DNA from: Porites lobata
Lineage: Eukaryota; Cnidaria; Anthozoa; Scleractinia; Poritidae
Direction: 5' to 3'
Length of the DNA: 64,000 nucleotides
Assembly (NCBI GenBank): GCA_942486035.1
Contig: CALNXK010000022.1
Location: forward strand, 1,911,001 to 1,975,000
Shown: positions 25,401-36,285 of the stretch, in pieces
Position numbering within the stretch: the first letter of the stretch is position 1
How the letters are laid out: each line of letters opens with the position of its first letter
Made by a program: the position numbers and the translations under genes
Notes under the pieces: model-generated
Databases searched by the model: none
What the model saw: only the letters and a program-made list of their open reading frames with translations
Told to the model about the DNA's origin: nothing

Positions 25401-28400
25401 AATCTAGATATTAATTCTAGTTTCTTGTAAGGTTTAACTGCTAATAAATGAATTACTGTTTCCCTGTTAAGGCAAAAAGAAATAACTTAGAGTGAGTCAC
25501 TTCAGCTTTAGTTACACTTTACACAGTTGAACTAATAAGGCTATTTTAGGATTAACAAAATAATCACAAAATTGCTTGTAACTTATGTAAAAACAGCTGC
25601 TTTAACAGAATGGTTGGGGGAAATGAGAGCCTGTAAAATCTTGGAAATTTAATTTGCTAATCTGCAATGAATTCATCAGTCATTGAGTCTGTGTTGAAAA
25701 GAACACATGGAGGTTGTAATTTCTGATAGTTTCCTTGTTGTTGCTTTGCTTCGAGGATAGCAACATGTTGCTGATTTACCAATAGGATGCGGAAAGAGTT
25801 TTTACAACAATAATATTATTTCAACTGAATTTGCTTCAAAGGCTGTAATTTAAAATAATAAATTTTAAAAACTCTTTAATAATTCATAAAGAAAAAACAA
25901 AAGGAATTAATGTTAAGCGAGCATCTTTAATATCTCTCATAAAGACGTGGCTAAATTGGACATAAAGTTTAGCTGTGTCTTTATCAGATTTAAAGACACT
26001 CGATCATTAAGCATTATTTTCTTTTGGTTTTTCTTTATGAATTATTAATGAGTTTTTTAAATAAAAACAAGCACGTACCTGAGAGATTTACTAGGTCCAC
26101 TTGATGAAACTTTAACTCCTACACTGGCAGACTTTATTTGCCTCCTTACAGTAGAGTTTACACTGTTTTGAGGTTTGTGTATTGATAAGCCCTTTATCCC
26201 CTTTTTACTGCCTGAAAAAGTCATTGGCAGAAAACATATTGTTACTTCATTCCAATCTATAGATGGTTTTCACTGTGACGTCATCAAATTGTAAAGTCAA
26301 AATAGCGAGGTTTTACGAATTCTTATTTACACTAGATTGAAGATAAACAAAAAGGAGATCTTTGTACAAGTTTCCATTTCCGTAGCATGTTTTATTTCGA
26401 AAATACAGCAAGTTGAACTCCCGAGTTTTCACAGTGCATGACACCAAAATAGGAATGCTGTCTCGTTGAAAAAAAGTCTCTTCCCTTGATTTTCAGCAAT
26501 ATAAAAACTTCAAGTATTAGAGGATATGTTTATGCGTACGTACGCTAGTTCTCGAGTGAAAAGAAAGAGCTTTTGTAGAAAAAGTAAACTCCAGATGTTT
26601 TCGTTGACTTCCGGCGGCCATATTGGTGCACCAAAACGGTGCACCAATATGGCGTCTCCATACAGAGCTCTACAAAGGTGCGTGAAACGTTTCGCCAAAT
26701 AACCCAGAAACTATGGGCCACAAAGACCTGAGACTTGGACAAATTGTTTATATATTAGTCTTTTATAACATTTCATTTTCTTGATTTCTTCCACTGGACG
26801 GTTTCCAATTTATTTTTTTGTTGCGTGATGGTGAAAACGATCTATATTTAGGAGTTATGATTAATAAATAGACTGATAAATAATAACTAACATGTTTCAG
26901 TGAGTACTGGTATCTTGAAAAATCTTTCAATCGACATATTTCTGTGCTTGATGTAGTCTAACCACATAATTTTAAATTCTATTTTGTTTAAAGATTTGTG
27001 TCTGCACATCAAGAATATGATTTTGTTTTTTGTTGTTATTGTCAAGGAAGAAAGAACTGCCTGAATCATGCACACAGAATCTCCCATCCAGGCACCAATT
27101 ACAAACATCACAAATATTACTGCAAGTGGCAAATAATAAACCACAGCTGGCCCAATGTTACCATTATTTTTTTTAATGCTAACATGAGTTCTTTTACATC
27201 TCCTACAAACTGACAAGGAGCGGAAAAGAAGGACAGGTCAGTGGCTAAATGAAACTGCCCAATGATGTGACGATCAAAACTGAGACAAGATGTTGCTAGA
27301 GCTAACTATCAGCATGTCAACTTCTAAGTTATTATTTGAGGATACTGGCAAATTGCCTTGCTCTCTTTAAATCTGGACCCCCCCCCCCACCCTGCACACC
27401 CTGAAACAGAGCATTCTATAAACAATGGTACATGGCATCATGTCATTGACTGGGAAGTACTTGGGACTAGGAAGTAGTTAGTACAATTAACATGGTGGGC
27501 ATTTGCTGAAAATGATTACAACAAATGTACCTTTCTTCGGCATGTTGATCACTTTTGTGCTGCAACAGACAATGGACAAGAAGTGTTATTAACAACAAGC
27601 AGAGTTCAAAATAAATTCAGCACCCTAGTCTGATTATTACAAGCTATTTTGGCTCAGAACTTTTTGTGGCTAGCTGCAAGCAACATATAACAAGCAACTA
27701 TTAAGACCAAATTTGCTATTTCTATTCTGAAAGTGCATACAAATTTTATTCATCCATGTACATGAAATATGTCCTGATCCAACATTTTAAGACGGAAGTA
27801 ATCACATAACCAAAAATTCTTCTTTCTTTTTGTTAACTTTGATACAGTCCTTAAAATGCCTTCATTTTACAAATTTAGCAAACTGGGCTGAAACAACATG
27901 TTTACACTGAGTCAAAAAACTACGAATTTGCTTTCTGTCTAGATTGTTCACAGTCCCCTATTTTTCCGTAAGATCGTGGAGATCAAGAGCTTTGCATTAC
28001 AGGCAGCCATTTTGGATGGGCGTCAAATTATCTACTAAGAAGGTGGGGGACAGTTTGGAAGGAAACGAGAAAAATACCTTACCGCTTTAAACCATAATGC
28101 CAGCGCCCTCAGTACAAATGAAACAAAGATGGCCACCCCTACCAGTAAGTGATTGATCCTGATGATCTTAGAAAAAATAGGGGACTGTGAAAGTCTACTT
28201 TCTGTCTTAAGCTTAGCAAATGTGGAGCAAGTTTGAAGATAAGTTACAGCTACTAAGCACAGGAGTGCATTGTACAATTCTGTGAGTTTCTACCTGACAC
28301 CTTTTCTTTCTTCCTCAACCTCTTTCATCCTCTGTTGTGTCATCTGATAACTATCATCAGTAGCTCTAACGTTAATCTTGTGTGTGACTGTCCCAACAGT

Positions 28401-30583
28401 TCTGATGTCCTTACTGCCACTAGGTTGCTGGACGCAGTCCATACCACCCTGCTGCCTAGCTGACTGCAGCACGGAGCAATCAAGTTGAAATTTTGCAGTG
28501 TTTTCATCTCCTTTCAGTGGTATTGATACTGACTGAAGGGAAAAACAAGATACCTATTAATCATTATTCATCATGGAACTTCAAAAGAACTTCCTGTACT
28601 TGGAAATGTGGACTGTGGCGTATTAAATTTGATTGCCCCATGACTATTGAGTATGGCAACCATCCCAATTTTTAACAATAATATTATCGTTCTAATAGAT
28701 AATTTTATTACAAGAGGCAATCTCACAGTTTAGCAAAGATGGCAGTCAATAGCATTTAAGGAGACATGTCAAGTCCTTTGCTAGGAGGTTTGATCTGCTG
28801 CATAGTATAAATCTTGGCACTTGACCCTGTTCAGAAAAGAGCTAAGCATTTGACTGAAAATGGATCCCTTACTCAGAATAAAGTCAACAAAGTCTAACAT
28901 TTCATATATTTAGTTTCTTTTGCTGGTTCAGCTGAAAGCATGCCTGGGCGGTCATGTTTAGGAGTTGAGTTCCGATTACCTTAAAGGAACAGAAGTTTAT
29001 TTAACAGGCACTTGTTTTAATCTCTGTTTCATATTCCAAGTTAGTTTTCGCAGAAAGAGAAACATTCAAGAATGGTTTGAATTAAAAACCATCACAATTT
29101 TTAAAGAATGATGTGCCTAGTGTTTGACACATTCAATGTACAGTAATTTTGCGGAGGTTTTTTTGCGCCCTTTGCGACATGACATGTATTTAAGGGTTCC
29201 CGAGTAAAAGTCACTAATCCATCGTAACATGTACTTTTAAAGGAATGTGGACCCTTGACTGGCTATAAATACATATACTGGTTAGAATACAACATACATG
29301 AATGTTTACACTGTAACTGTCCCTAAGAAATAAGGAATATTTCTAGAAATGATCAACTGGAGGCTGGCAAACAATGCCAATAAACAAATTGAAGAATTTT
29401 TCACAGATGTTAGTTGAATTTTATATTTTTGTACCAAGTGTGACAAACTCAGATATTGCATACGTGATACAAAACAGGGGCTTCTATAGCACAAACTGCG
29501 CATTCAAGCATTTTAAAAATGCGACTAATAACATCATTGATGCGAATTATTCAACAATAAACAGAGAGTCTGATCAAGTCATTTTGGAAATTTAGAAAAA
29601 GATTAACTAACTAAAGAGCTGACTCATCTGCATATAAAGAGATCAGGAAATAACGAGTTAAGCTTTTGTTCGATATGGTCACAAGAATTCGATTTGAACA
29701 AAAACCCTTATAACCGAGACCATATTTTCATTTTGTACAAGGTTTTGGTTTAAAATCAATCGATAAATTTACAACCAACTCTTGAAAGATACTCAAAGGG
29801 GCTCGATCATCACGCAATTGACTAAATCATTTTCATTGTTTCAAAAGGATTATGCTCCATATTAAAACTTTAAAAAAGGGAAAAACAATCAACACAAATT
29901 TTAGTATGGGTAAAAAATGAACTGAGTCTCTGTTGAGAAGTGCATGGCAGAAAAAGAGGAAGCATTTGCGCAAGAGAAACAAAATATTATGGCAAAGGGT
30001 TTTGAAAACAAAGTAAGTTATACTGCATTCGATTCTGCCGGCTGTCTCTTATCATGCCTGAATTAACATCTGGTGCTATGATTTATTCATTTTCAACCTG
30101 GCTCACTTTTTATTAACCGGCGATACCAGGAACAAATAAAAAATTGAAAATCTAAAGAAGGATTAGAACGGGGCATGACACAAAATCAACCAAAAACTCA
30201 CTCCTTGATATCCAGAAAATTGAATGGTAGGTTTTCTTCTTGGCGAGACCTGTTACAGTGAAAGAAATAAGACAATAGAGACAATAAGTAAAAATCTAGC
30301 AAACGAACTACTTCAGAAATAATGCCTTACGCTTCACACTTAGAGAATCAAAGCCATGCTTGTGAGAGAGAATATCGAACTCGTTGAACCATACCTCGGC
30401 TGATTGATATTCTTCGAGCGCTCGCAAGCACGAATCTGTCAATTTTACATGTACTAGAAGCCTGTTATCGCTTGGCTCTGTCTGAGATATAAGGTTATAC
30501 AAACTCTTTGGAGTTAAAACAATGGCCATCGCATTTTCTTCCCCCGAAACCTTACAGACTCCTTCCCCATCGGTGAGCAACAT
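18651..30583 (-). CDS. ELL: RNA polymerase II elongation factor ELL
   Basis: Fifteen coding exons (minus): 30583-30395, 30249-30202, 28532-28294, 27559-27531, 26211-26079, 25463-25393, 25152-25100, 24481-24422, 24107-24058, 23161-23092, 22213-21898, 20906-20858, 20366-20195, 19337-19293, 18758-18651. They total 1,632 nt, 543 aa; every junction is GT-AG and in phase. Landmarks of the family are HVKLTDSCLRALEEYQ (residues 45-60), RATDDSYQ, a winged-helix-like stretch VIHLLAVKPYKKLELISRL (about 215-233), TWPGYSE, and the C-terminal occludin/ELL domain (about 436-543, TTYEQRCSYKRDFQAEYRVY onward). The linker exon holds a bipartite nuclear-localisation-like KR...KRQR (about 321-336). ELL suppresses Pol II pausing in the super and little elongation complexes. 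An in-frame TAG two codons upstream fixes the start. The linker exon 3' boundary (21898, weak GTGTTT donor) is the least certain; human ELL is somewhat longer (about 620 aa). Confidence 0.94.
18929..19140. repeat. GGAATCCGGAATCC palindromic repeat cluster
   Basis: About ten diverged copies of the self-complementary word GGATTCCGGAATCC in the last ELL intron. It looks like a dispersed repeat rather than coding sequence. Confidence 0.75.
20556..20682. mobile_element. MITE with 23-bp inverted termini in ELL intron
   Basis: GAGCGGTTTTCACTTGACTG at the left end has its exact complement at the right, and TA flanks both sides. The interior is GGTTTT tandem units. It lies in the intron between exons 20906-20858 and 20366-20195. 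Confidence 0.8.
21196..21612. mobile_element. Inverted-repeat element with G-rich interior in ELL intron
   Basis: The ends GTGTAGTTCCAGAAAA and TTTTTTGGAACTGCAC are a diverged inverted pair. The interior has two related 'ggaaattcca-gaggggtggggtc' blocks and a long G run (21577-21589). Confidence 0.5.
22464..22573. mobile_element. Double-hairpin MITE-like palindrome in ELL intron
   Basis: GCAAAATATTGTGATTTGTC at the left end matches the complement of the right end with one mismatch. Inside is a second inverted pair around GCAGATCAATTATT. The two stems could form nested hairpins. Confidence 0.7.
23314..23905. mobile_element. Nested copies of the ACAGTCCYCTATTTTTC MITE family in ELL intron
   Basis: A left end TAGACTGTTTACAGTCCTCT begins at 23314. 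GAAAAATAGAGGGACTGTAA at about 23429 and its complement at about 23882-23900 bound a second inverted pair whose arms extend through 'ataacat...cagctcgcgttca'. The layout suggests one element inserted next to, or into, another. The complete single copy at 27940-28197 shows the family's ends. Confidence 0.6.
24690..24868. repeat. Dispersed repeat 'CGAATAAGCGCCCACCTCGAATAA' in ELL intron
   Basis: Five or six diverged copies of a unit of about 18 bp containing 'cctcgaataagcgccca'. It is probably part of a dispersed transposon. No inverted termini were settled. Confidence 0.6.
25868..26057. mobile_element. AT-rich MITE with long inverted arms in ELL intron
   Basis: The left arm AACTCTTTAATAATTCATAA and the right arm TTATGAATTATTAATGAGTT are near-complements extending over about 45 bp. 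A half copy occurs at about 37486-37583 inside an NOL6 intron. Confidence 0.72.
26616..26652. other. Perfect 16-bp-stem palindrome carrying two YY1-like cores
   Basis: GCCATATTGGTGCACC, loop AAAAC, then the exact complement. Each arm carries a GCCATATTGG/CCAATATGGC word close to the upstream YY1-like motif of ELL. It lies in the intron between ELL exons 27559-27531 and 26211-26079. Function is unknown. Confidence 0.6.
27940..28197. mobile_element. MITE with perfect 9-bp target duplication in ELL intron
   Basis: The ends TAGATTGTTCACAGTCCCC and the near complement GGGGACTGTGAAAGTCTA bound 258 bp. CTTTCTGTC flanks directly at 27931-27939 and 28198-28206. The insertion sits between ELL exon 3 and the 29-nt exon 4. 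Related termini occur at 23314 and 23429. Confidence 0.88.
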
Positions 30584-30656
30584 CCGCTAAGAAACTTTCA
30601 CTGCGCCTGTCTAATAAATAGACCCAAACACTACGATTATGACCTAATATGGCTAG

Positions 30657-30665
30657 CCGGAAGTG
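30657..30665 (+). promoter_or_regulatory. ETS/GABP-like site upstream of ELL
   Basis: CCGGAAGTG, the canonical ETS-family core, lies about 75 bases upstream of the ELL start codon. In animals such sites are frequent close to transcription starts of housekeeping genes. Only the motif and its position are seen here. Confidence 0.45.
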
Positions 30666-30830
30666 CTTTTCTCATTATCGGAAAGATTCGTACTGACGTT
30701 TCAACATGTTCTTTGGCATTCGGTTTCTCTCGGCTTCTCTCGGTTTCTATCAGTAGACGGGTAACCAAGCCTGCTAGAGGACCTATCTTCCCCAGGGGAC
30801 TCCCCAGGGTCTTCTCGTCTTCTCCTTTTC

Positions 30831-30842
30831 CAATATGGCGGC
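30831..30842 (+). promoter_or_regulatory. YY1-like motif upstream of ELL
   Basis: CAATATGGCGGC lies about 250 bases upstream of the ELL start. Closely similar words precede LSM6 (35267-35278) and NOL6 (54558-54570), always on the plus strand. Confidence 0.4.
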
Positions 30843-32328
30843 GGTAGGAAAGAAGTCCCTGGGGACGTGGCCGGGCCGTGGCCCGGGTCATGGTTGACTT
30901 TTGGCACCTATTGAACGTTAACCCCGGACAAAATAGTAAGAAAAAAGTTGGAACGCTTGTCAATTTCCCCCGCCTCCCCCTTCACAAAGTTGAAAATCGC
31001 TAAAGCTTTCTGCGCTTTTTAACAACACTGCAAGGGGGGAGGGGACTGCACTGTGTATGCCTGCCGCAAAATCGGAGGTGCTCTAGTCTGCGTAGGCTTA
31101 GTGTAGTACCGCGGGTGAATCGAGGGTGCATCGAGACACCCACGGCTGGAGACTGAGCTTATAGCCTGCGTAGCTGGCGATTTTTTGGTGTCAGTTTGTA
31201 AAGTGAGAGATAAAACTGCGCGAAAGCTGGACCTCACTCATTTAGGTTAAGCAAAAGCCAGCTTAAACCCTCCCCAGCCTCTTGGCCAAACTAGCCAAGC
31301 GCCCTAGGAGAGGACATAAATATTATAATGAACAAGCACCCTTAGATGACAGTACCCAATAGGACTTTTCAATTATCCCATCATCCTGACCAAAATTTTC
31401 GCTCCGATATTTCCTTTTCGGCATCCTGCATCCCGAACATGTTGTAAATCCTCCATTAAGCCCCCCACCCTGTAATAACCCCCCCCCCCTTTTGCGGGGA
31501 AGCAAGATTTACGGTACTTTCAAACCCGATTATCGCCCCCATTTTGCTTTAAAATCCAGAATCCTGGCCTTCAAATAAGGGAAATCTCGCATCCGGAAAA
31601 ATCGGTTGGTAAACGGCCCAGGTGCTTATTCCAGGATCGACAGACTGTCTTACTCGAGAGGGGCCAGAATGATGATATTGAAATCAAAATAATAAGAAAT
31701 CATTAATCCACCAAAAATGCGTTGTGCATTAAGACAAATTAAAATTTGAAGGAGGCTGGGAGGGCACTCTATTTGAGGTAGGGGAAGGACATTTAATTTG
31801 ATACATGCAGATAAAAGAACATTGCAAGCACATGAAAATAGAGATAGATAACTGGAACTGATTTGGTATCTCAATATACATTCTCACAATGTTAACAGGC
31901 AGGGCTGTCAATGAGGATAAATCACTTTCTATCCCAGGGAGGGCGGGGGACTCTCATATAAAAGTGAGGGCGATGCTTGTCAGAAAATTCAAATTGAACC
32001 CCTAAGGGAGACCAATGTGGATGTGGCTCAAGCTTAAACTGACCCCTAAGGGAGATTTTTGTGTGGTCAGTGTCAGGGCGTGTTTTGTAAACTTCTTTAT
32101 GCACAATACATAGCAATACCTGAATGGGCAAATATAGTGACTTTCCATCCCAAAACCCTAAGTGAGACCAAAATCTGCAATTTACACTGCAAAGCGAGAT
32201 GATGAGGATCTTAGTCACTTTTATATGGGATTCCCCACCTCCTGGGCTTTTTTTATACACCGGTAATAAGATCTCAGTCCCTGCAGATCACCCACCGAAG
32301 ACAAAGGACGCCTTTGGCTTTTTAGGCA
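30843..32328. other. Spacer between LSM6 and ELL
   Basis: No gene seen. Poly-C/G tracts are at 31025-31045 and 31481-31500. Minus-strand frames at 30637-31505 and 31650-32260 are low-complexity or run through the repeat at 31934-32246. Confidence 0.5.
31934..32246. mobile_element. Inverted-repeat element between LSM6 and ELL
   Basis: The left arm runs from CCCAGGGAGGGCGGGGGACT through CTCATATAAAAGTGA; the right arm is the diverged complement ending CCACCTCCTGGG. The interior has repeated 'cccctaagggaga' words. The 112-codon minus-strand frame over it is not a credible gene. Confidence 0.6.
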
Positions 32329-32334
32329 TTTATT
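32329..32334 (-). terminator. Candidate poly(A) signal of LSM6
   Basis: AATAAA on the minus strand, about 135 bases past the LSM6 stop codon. Confidence 0.55.
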
Positions 32335-32466
32335 TGTAAAGCATACAATACAGCAGCTTACTGATACTGTTCAAACGGAAACTACAAAAGAAGAGATATT
32401 CACAAAAGGCTATGTAACAGATGGCAGTTCTTTAAAGTGGATGAAGTGTTCTCTTCAATTTTCCTC

Positions 32467-35202
32467 CTATCTGCGGCTTGTTTTTTGTGTGCTGATATAT
32501 AACACTGTAACAGAAGGGAGAAAAACATCATGGCAGTGCAAGGAGCATTGTCCTAAGCCAGAAAGAATTCTTACTCAACTTTGCATATAAGATAATAATC
32601 CTGACTTGTGTTGAAAATCACACAAAAATACAAACACTCATGCTCCAGTGATAATGATATTTAATGATATTTCCTTGTCTTAAGGTATCCCTACTAGGCT
32701 GATTTAGCAACAGAGCGGGAACGTCAGGGCGTCATAAAGGACTAAGCTCTACTTCCAGTGCCCAATTTGCCAGTCAGCCATTGGTCAAACCAGTTGTTTG
32801 ATTTGTGCGCACTGTCATCGAATGACATTCCCATTCTATTGCTAAATCAGCCTACTACCTTAGTGACAGCCCTGCAATTATGTGCATCTGTCACAACTTC
32901 ATTTGTTGTGCTATAGTTTCATCTTTTTATAATCCTGTAACAAAGGTCGACACGGAAAATACAACATACCATTGTTTCCTCTTAAGAAAGCATCTCCATA
33001 CTTGTTCTTCAGCTAAAAATAAATTCACAGATCAAATTTATTTCACCAATGGGAGTAAAGTTGTTTTTTTTTCAAGATGAGTTTGTTCCTTTTTATCTGA
33101 TACATACAAAGTTTTGCCAAAAAAGTACCTTCCTAAGCTTAAATGCCTTTCCTTTTTTTCTTTTTTAGAAAAAAAGAAGTTTTCTTTGATTTTCTGTGGT
33201 CTCTTTAAATGATGACAAAAATTGTAAATACCACAAGTTTATAGTTTTTATTTTTAATATTACAAACAATGCAAAATAAAAAGAGTCACATACTGTCTAT
33301 TTATCGCAATTGGCTCCAAAAATTATTGAAAAATCAATATCAACAATAGTAAAATTACTGACTAATTTTGTCACTAATCTAACTGATCTGTACAAAACAT
33401 TAACCAACAATTTCCAACCACAACAGAAAAGAGGGCTATTTCACCTGGCCATTTGCATACTCTTCTGTTTGTTCAAGAGCGATATTCATGTAACCATCAA
33501 GGCAGGCTAACACCCCTAAAAGGACATGTAAAACAGATGCCTGATGAATATCACCATCAACATCATTATTACCATCATTCAAGAATCATGGTGACAATAC
33601 ACCACTGAAACAAAGGATACTTTTAATTAATGCCGCACACACTCTTAAACAACTTCAAACAAAGGCTGTCACCTGTCTAGTGACTGATGCTTCACACTTT
33701 TAAGCTGAAGATATGTGTGAATGAATTGTCCAAACCCAGCAGGATTCGAAATTAATTGTTGTCTGGTTGTCCCAGGCAACCAAAAATATCAATGGGGCAA
33801 CCAATTTGTGGTGATCAGTTGCCCCTTGGACAACCCAGTCTGCTGAGGCATAAGTCCCTAAAGAGAAATATTTATTGCAGCTTTTTGCCTTGGAAGGGTT
33901 CATGATAACTAAAAGTTGGTTGAAAGTAAAACAAATGCAGAAAAAATAGACTCCCAATTCAATGTTTGGCCTGAATGAGCCTGTGATGCTTTAAACAGCA
34001 GTTTATGAAAATGTTGAGGTTAAATTTTTTCCTTGGTTCAAATAATTTATTTTATTTTCGTTTGTTTCAAACTCACTACCATATATTACCATACCCAAAA
34101 ACGAAGGAAAATATAATTTAAACCAAGGACAAAATTGAACCGCAACATATACAAACATATATATCTGACTGGATTTGCCAAAACGTGGCTAAAGAAATTT
34201 CAAGTGCATTTTTAAAATTTGACGTCTAAGTCAAATGGAAAACAGTGAAAATCACGTGAAAATCAAGTGTGAGACTCAGATCTATGCTGCTTTGAGAGGA
34301 CTGGGGGATTGCAGAAGCAGTAAAACCCTATGTCTATTAGGCTATTGCATTTAATACCCACCCCGCCTGGTTGAGGAACCACGGAATTCTTCAGCAGCAA
34401 GTTATAAAAACTGAGGATTTCTTTAGGGGTAAAGTCAGAAAATATGGAATTCTTTGGGGGTAGAGATTTCCTTTTCATGAAATTCTTCAGGGATAGGACC
34501 AACATTTTTTGGAAGTCTTCAGGAATAAAATGCAATTTTATTTAATCTTCAGGGGTAAGAAGAAAAGGTAGGTCCTCAACCGGGAGTGGGGATACGGATA
34601 TTATTAACAATTATTATTCCTCAAGCCCAAATGGGCTCTGAGTCAATAGCCCAACTAGTTGGTAAAAAATAACGAGAATAAAAAAATGGCTAGTTAAAGC
34701 TAGACTTTAATCCTTTTTTGCTGCTAAAAAGCCTGCGCTTTTCACTAGTAGTGAGCTATAACATATAGCCTAGTAGTAGCTAAACCAATCAGAACGCAGC
34801 ATTGATAATAGACCACTAGTTGGATTTTACTAAAATGCAATAGCCCATTCTACCCAATCTAAACCAAGAACCATGTGTATCAGTGCCAGGTTTATTAGGG
34901 ACAGCATAACTTGGAGGATAGACTGTACATCACTTTACTGGGCAGAGTAAAAAAGACGTACAGGCTGGTACAAGATTCCACAACACAAACTCCATTTCCC
35001 CTACTTTCTGGATCTGTAAAAGGACCATTTACTACAAAACGTTCGAATTTCGAACAAACGTTCATAGCCTCGGGCATGCTTTTCACTCACAAGCAGAAAG
35101 CTGTTGCTTACCTCGATAGTCGACGCCGTTATTAAGTTTTACCACTACAGGACGGCCTATGATTTGTTTTAAAAAGTCACTAGGTGTTTGTTTTTTGCTC
35201 AT
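32467..35202 (-). CDS. LSM6: U6 snRNA-associated Sm-like protein LSm6
   Basis: Four coding exons (minus): 35202-35112, 33515-33445, 33012-32970, 32504-32467. They total 243 nt, 80 aa, the same length as human LSm6; all junctions are GT-AG and in phase. The protein begins MSKKQTPSDFLKQIIGRPVV and continues with VKLNNGVDYRGVLACLDGYM (Sm1 motif). The Sm2 signature is LRGNNVLYIS, split by the last intron, and the C-terminus is QKTSRR. LSm6 is one subunit of two seven-membered rings: nuclear Lsm2-8, which binds the U6 snRNA 3' oligo(U), and cytoplasmic Lsm1-7, which promotes decapping and 5'-3' decay. The gene lies head to tail between NOL6 and ELL. Identification is near certain because conservation runs along almost the whole chain. 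Confidence 0.97.
32697..32852. mobile_element. MITE in last LSM6 intron
   Basis: GGCTGATTTAGCAA and its near complement TTGCTAAATCAGCC bound 156 bp. TACTA stands immediately outside both ends, a possible 5-bp target duplication, although part could belong to the termini. It lies between coding exons 33012-32970 and 32504-32467. Confidence 0.75.
34011..34147. mobile_element. AT-rich inverted-repeat element in first LSM6 intron
   Basis: The left arm 'gaggttaaattttttccttggttcaaat' and the right arm 'tttaaaccaaggacaaaatt...ccgcaac' are diverged complements; inner arms around 'attttcgttt' also pair. Confidence 0.6.
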
Positions 35203-35266
35203 TTTCAAATACTTTCACTGGAGGTGGAAAACGGATAACTTGCAACGTGCGACAACGTAAAGTTTC

Positions 35267-35278
35267 CAAGATGGCGCC
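35267..35278 (+). promoter_or_regulatory. YY1-like motif upstream of LSM6
   Basis: CCAAGATGGCGCC lies about 65 bases upstream of the LSM6 start codon. Position and similarity to the motifs before ELL and NOL6 suggest a core-promoter role; this is inference. Confidence 0.45.
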
Positions 35279-35402
35279 CAACTTGGACCCAGTACTTCTA
35301 ACTAGCCCACGAACTCACGAACGCCGACGAGCCCCACTCCACTACCCGACAGTAGCCTCTCCCCTCCCCAGGCATTTAAATTTTCCCGCAAATTAGTATA
35401 GG

Positions 35403-35468
35403 TAATAGCATGATTTGTAGTGATATTTGGTATAAATACAACGAGCGATATTTCGAAATTGTTATACG

Positions 35469-35501
<33 letters not shown>

Positions 35502-35520
35502 AGACAATCTTGAAATATCG

Positions 35521-35552
<32 letters not shown>

Positions 35553-35563
35553 ATCATGCCATT
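35403..35563. mobile_element. Palindromic MITE 0.2 kb upstream of LSM6
   Basis: 'taatagcatgatttgtagtg' followed by ATATTTGGTATAAATA has its near complement at the right end (TATTTATGCCAAATAT then 'cacgtacaaatcatgccatt'). Nearly the whole 160 bp can fold. The short open frame across it is not a gene. Confidence 0.7.
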
Positions 35564-36189
35564 ATTTGTTTACACTTCTTTCCTCAAAGGTTAAGTAATT
35601 TTTACATATAGGTATTTCAAATTATGCTGAAATACCACTGCTCTAAGCCAATCAAATTGCAGAAATTTGTCATGTAGTAGTATAAGTGTTCAAATTCCCC
35701 ACTCCCCGAGCCAAAACCCGTTCAAATGCCCCATCCCCACCAGGGGAAATTAAAGAGAGATCATATGAATCTTTTTCAAAAACTTAAAAAAAACCCGTGT
35801 ATTCTAAAGCTCTTGCTCAATTGGAAAAGGAACAGATGAAGGAGGAAGGAAGAATCCAGAGTCACGAGAAATCCAAGATAGCTCGCGCGAGAAATCACCT
35901 AATAGGCAGAGGAAGACCGGAAGCTGTCAAGCATCGAAATAATTCGTTGTTCATGTCGCAAAAAAAAAAAAAATAAAAAAATAAAAAATCCTTCTTTTTT
36001 GGACTTGGATCTGTAGGGGGAGCAAATTGGAAGATTTTCAGAAACAAGAGGGGTTTTATTGGGACCCTAAGACTAGAAAGAAAGTTAAATGTCAAGTGAC
36101 TGCTCAAAATCTGCCGGGATTTTTAGAGGACAAAACTGTTTATGCAGTATCAAACCCACAATCATCACAGGTTAAAACAGTCTAATCGC
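35564..36189. other. Spacer between NOL6 and LSM6
   Basis: No gene seen. There is an A-rich tract at 35959-35989. The 70-codon minus-strand frame at 35895-36107 is low complexity. Confidence 0.5.
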
Positions 36190-36195
36190 TTTATT
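36190..36195 (-). terminator. Candidate poly(A) signal of NOL6
   Basis: AATAAA on the minus strand, about 90 bases past the NOL6 stop codon. Confidence 0.6.
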
Positions 36196-36285
36196 TGAAA
36201 TAGAGTTATTATTCGCATCTTTCTCTACAGTAAACAACAACTGCAATTTAACTGTTAACTGCAAGTATTTAGATCTGGCTGCCGC

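Noticed and set aside
28290..28305. Alternative ELL exon 3 donor at AAAAG|GTGTCA
   Set aside because: It leaves phase 1, incompatible with the following 29-nt exon; CAG|GTAGAA keeps the frame through exons 4 and 5.
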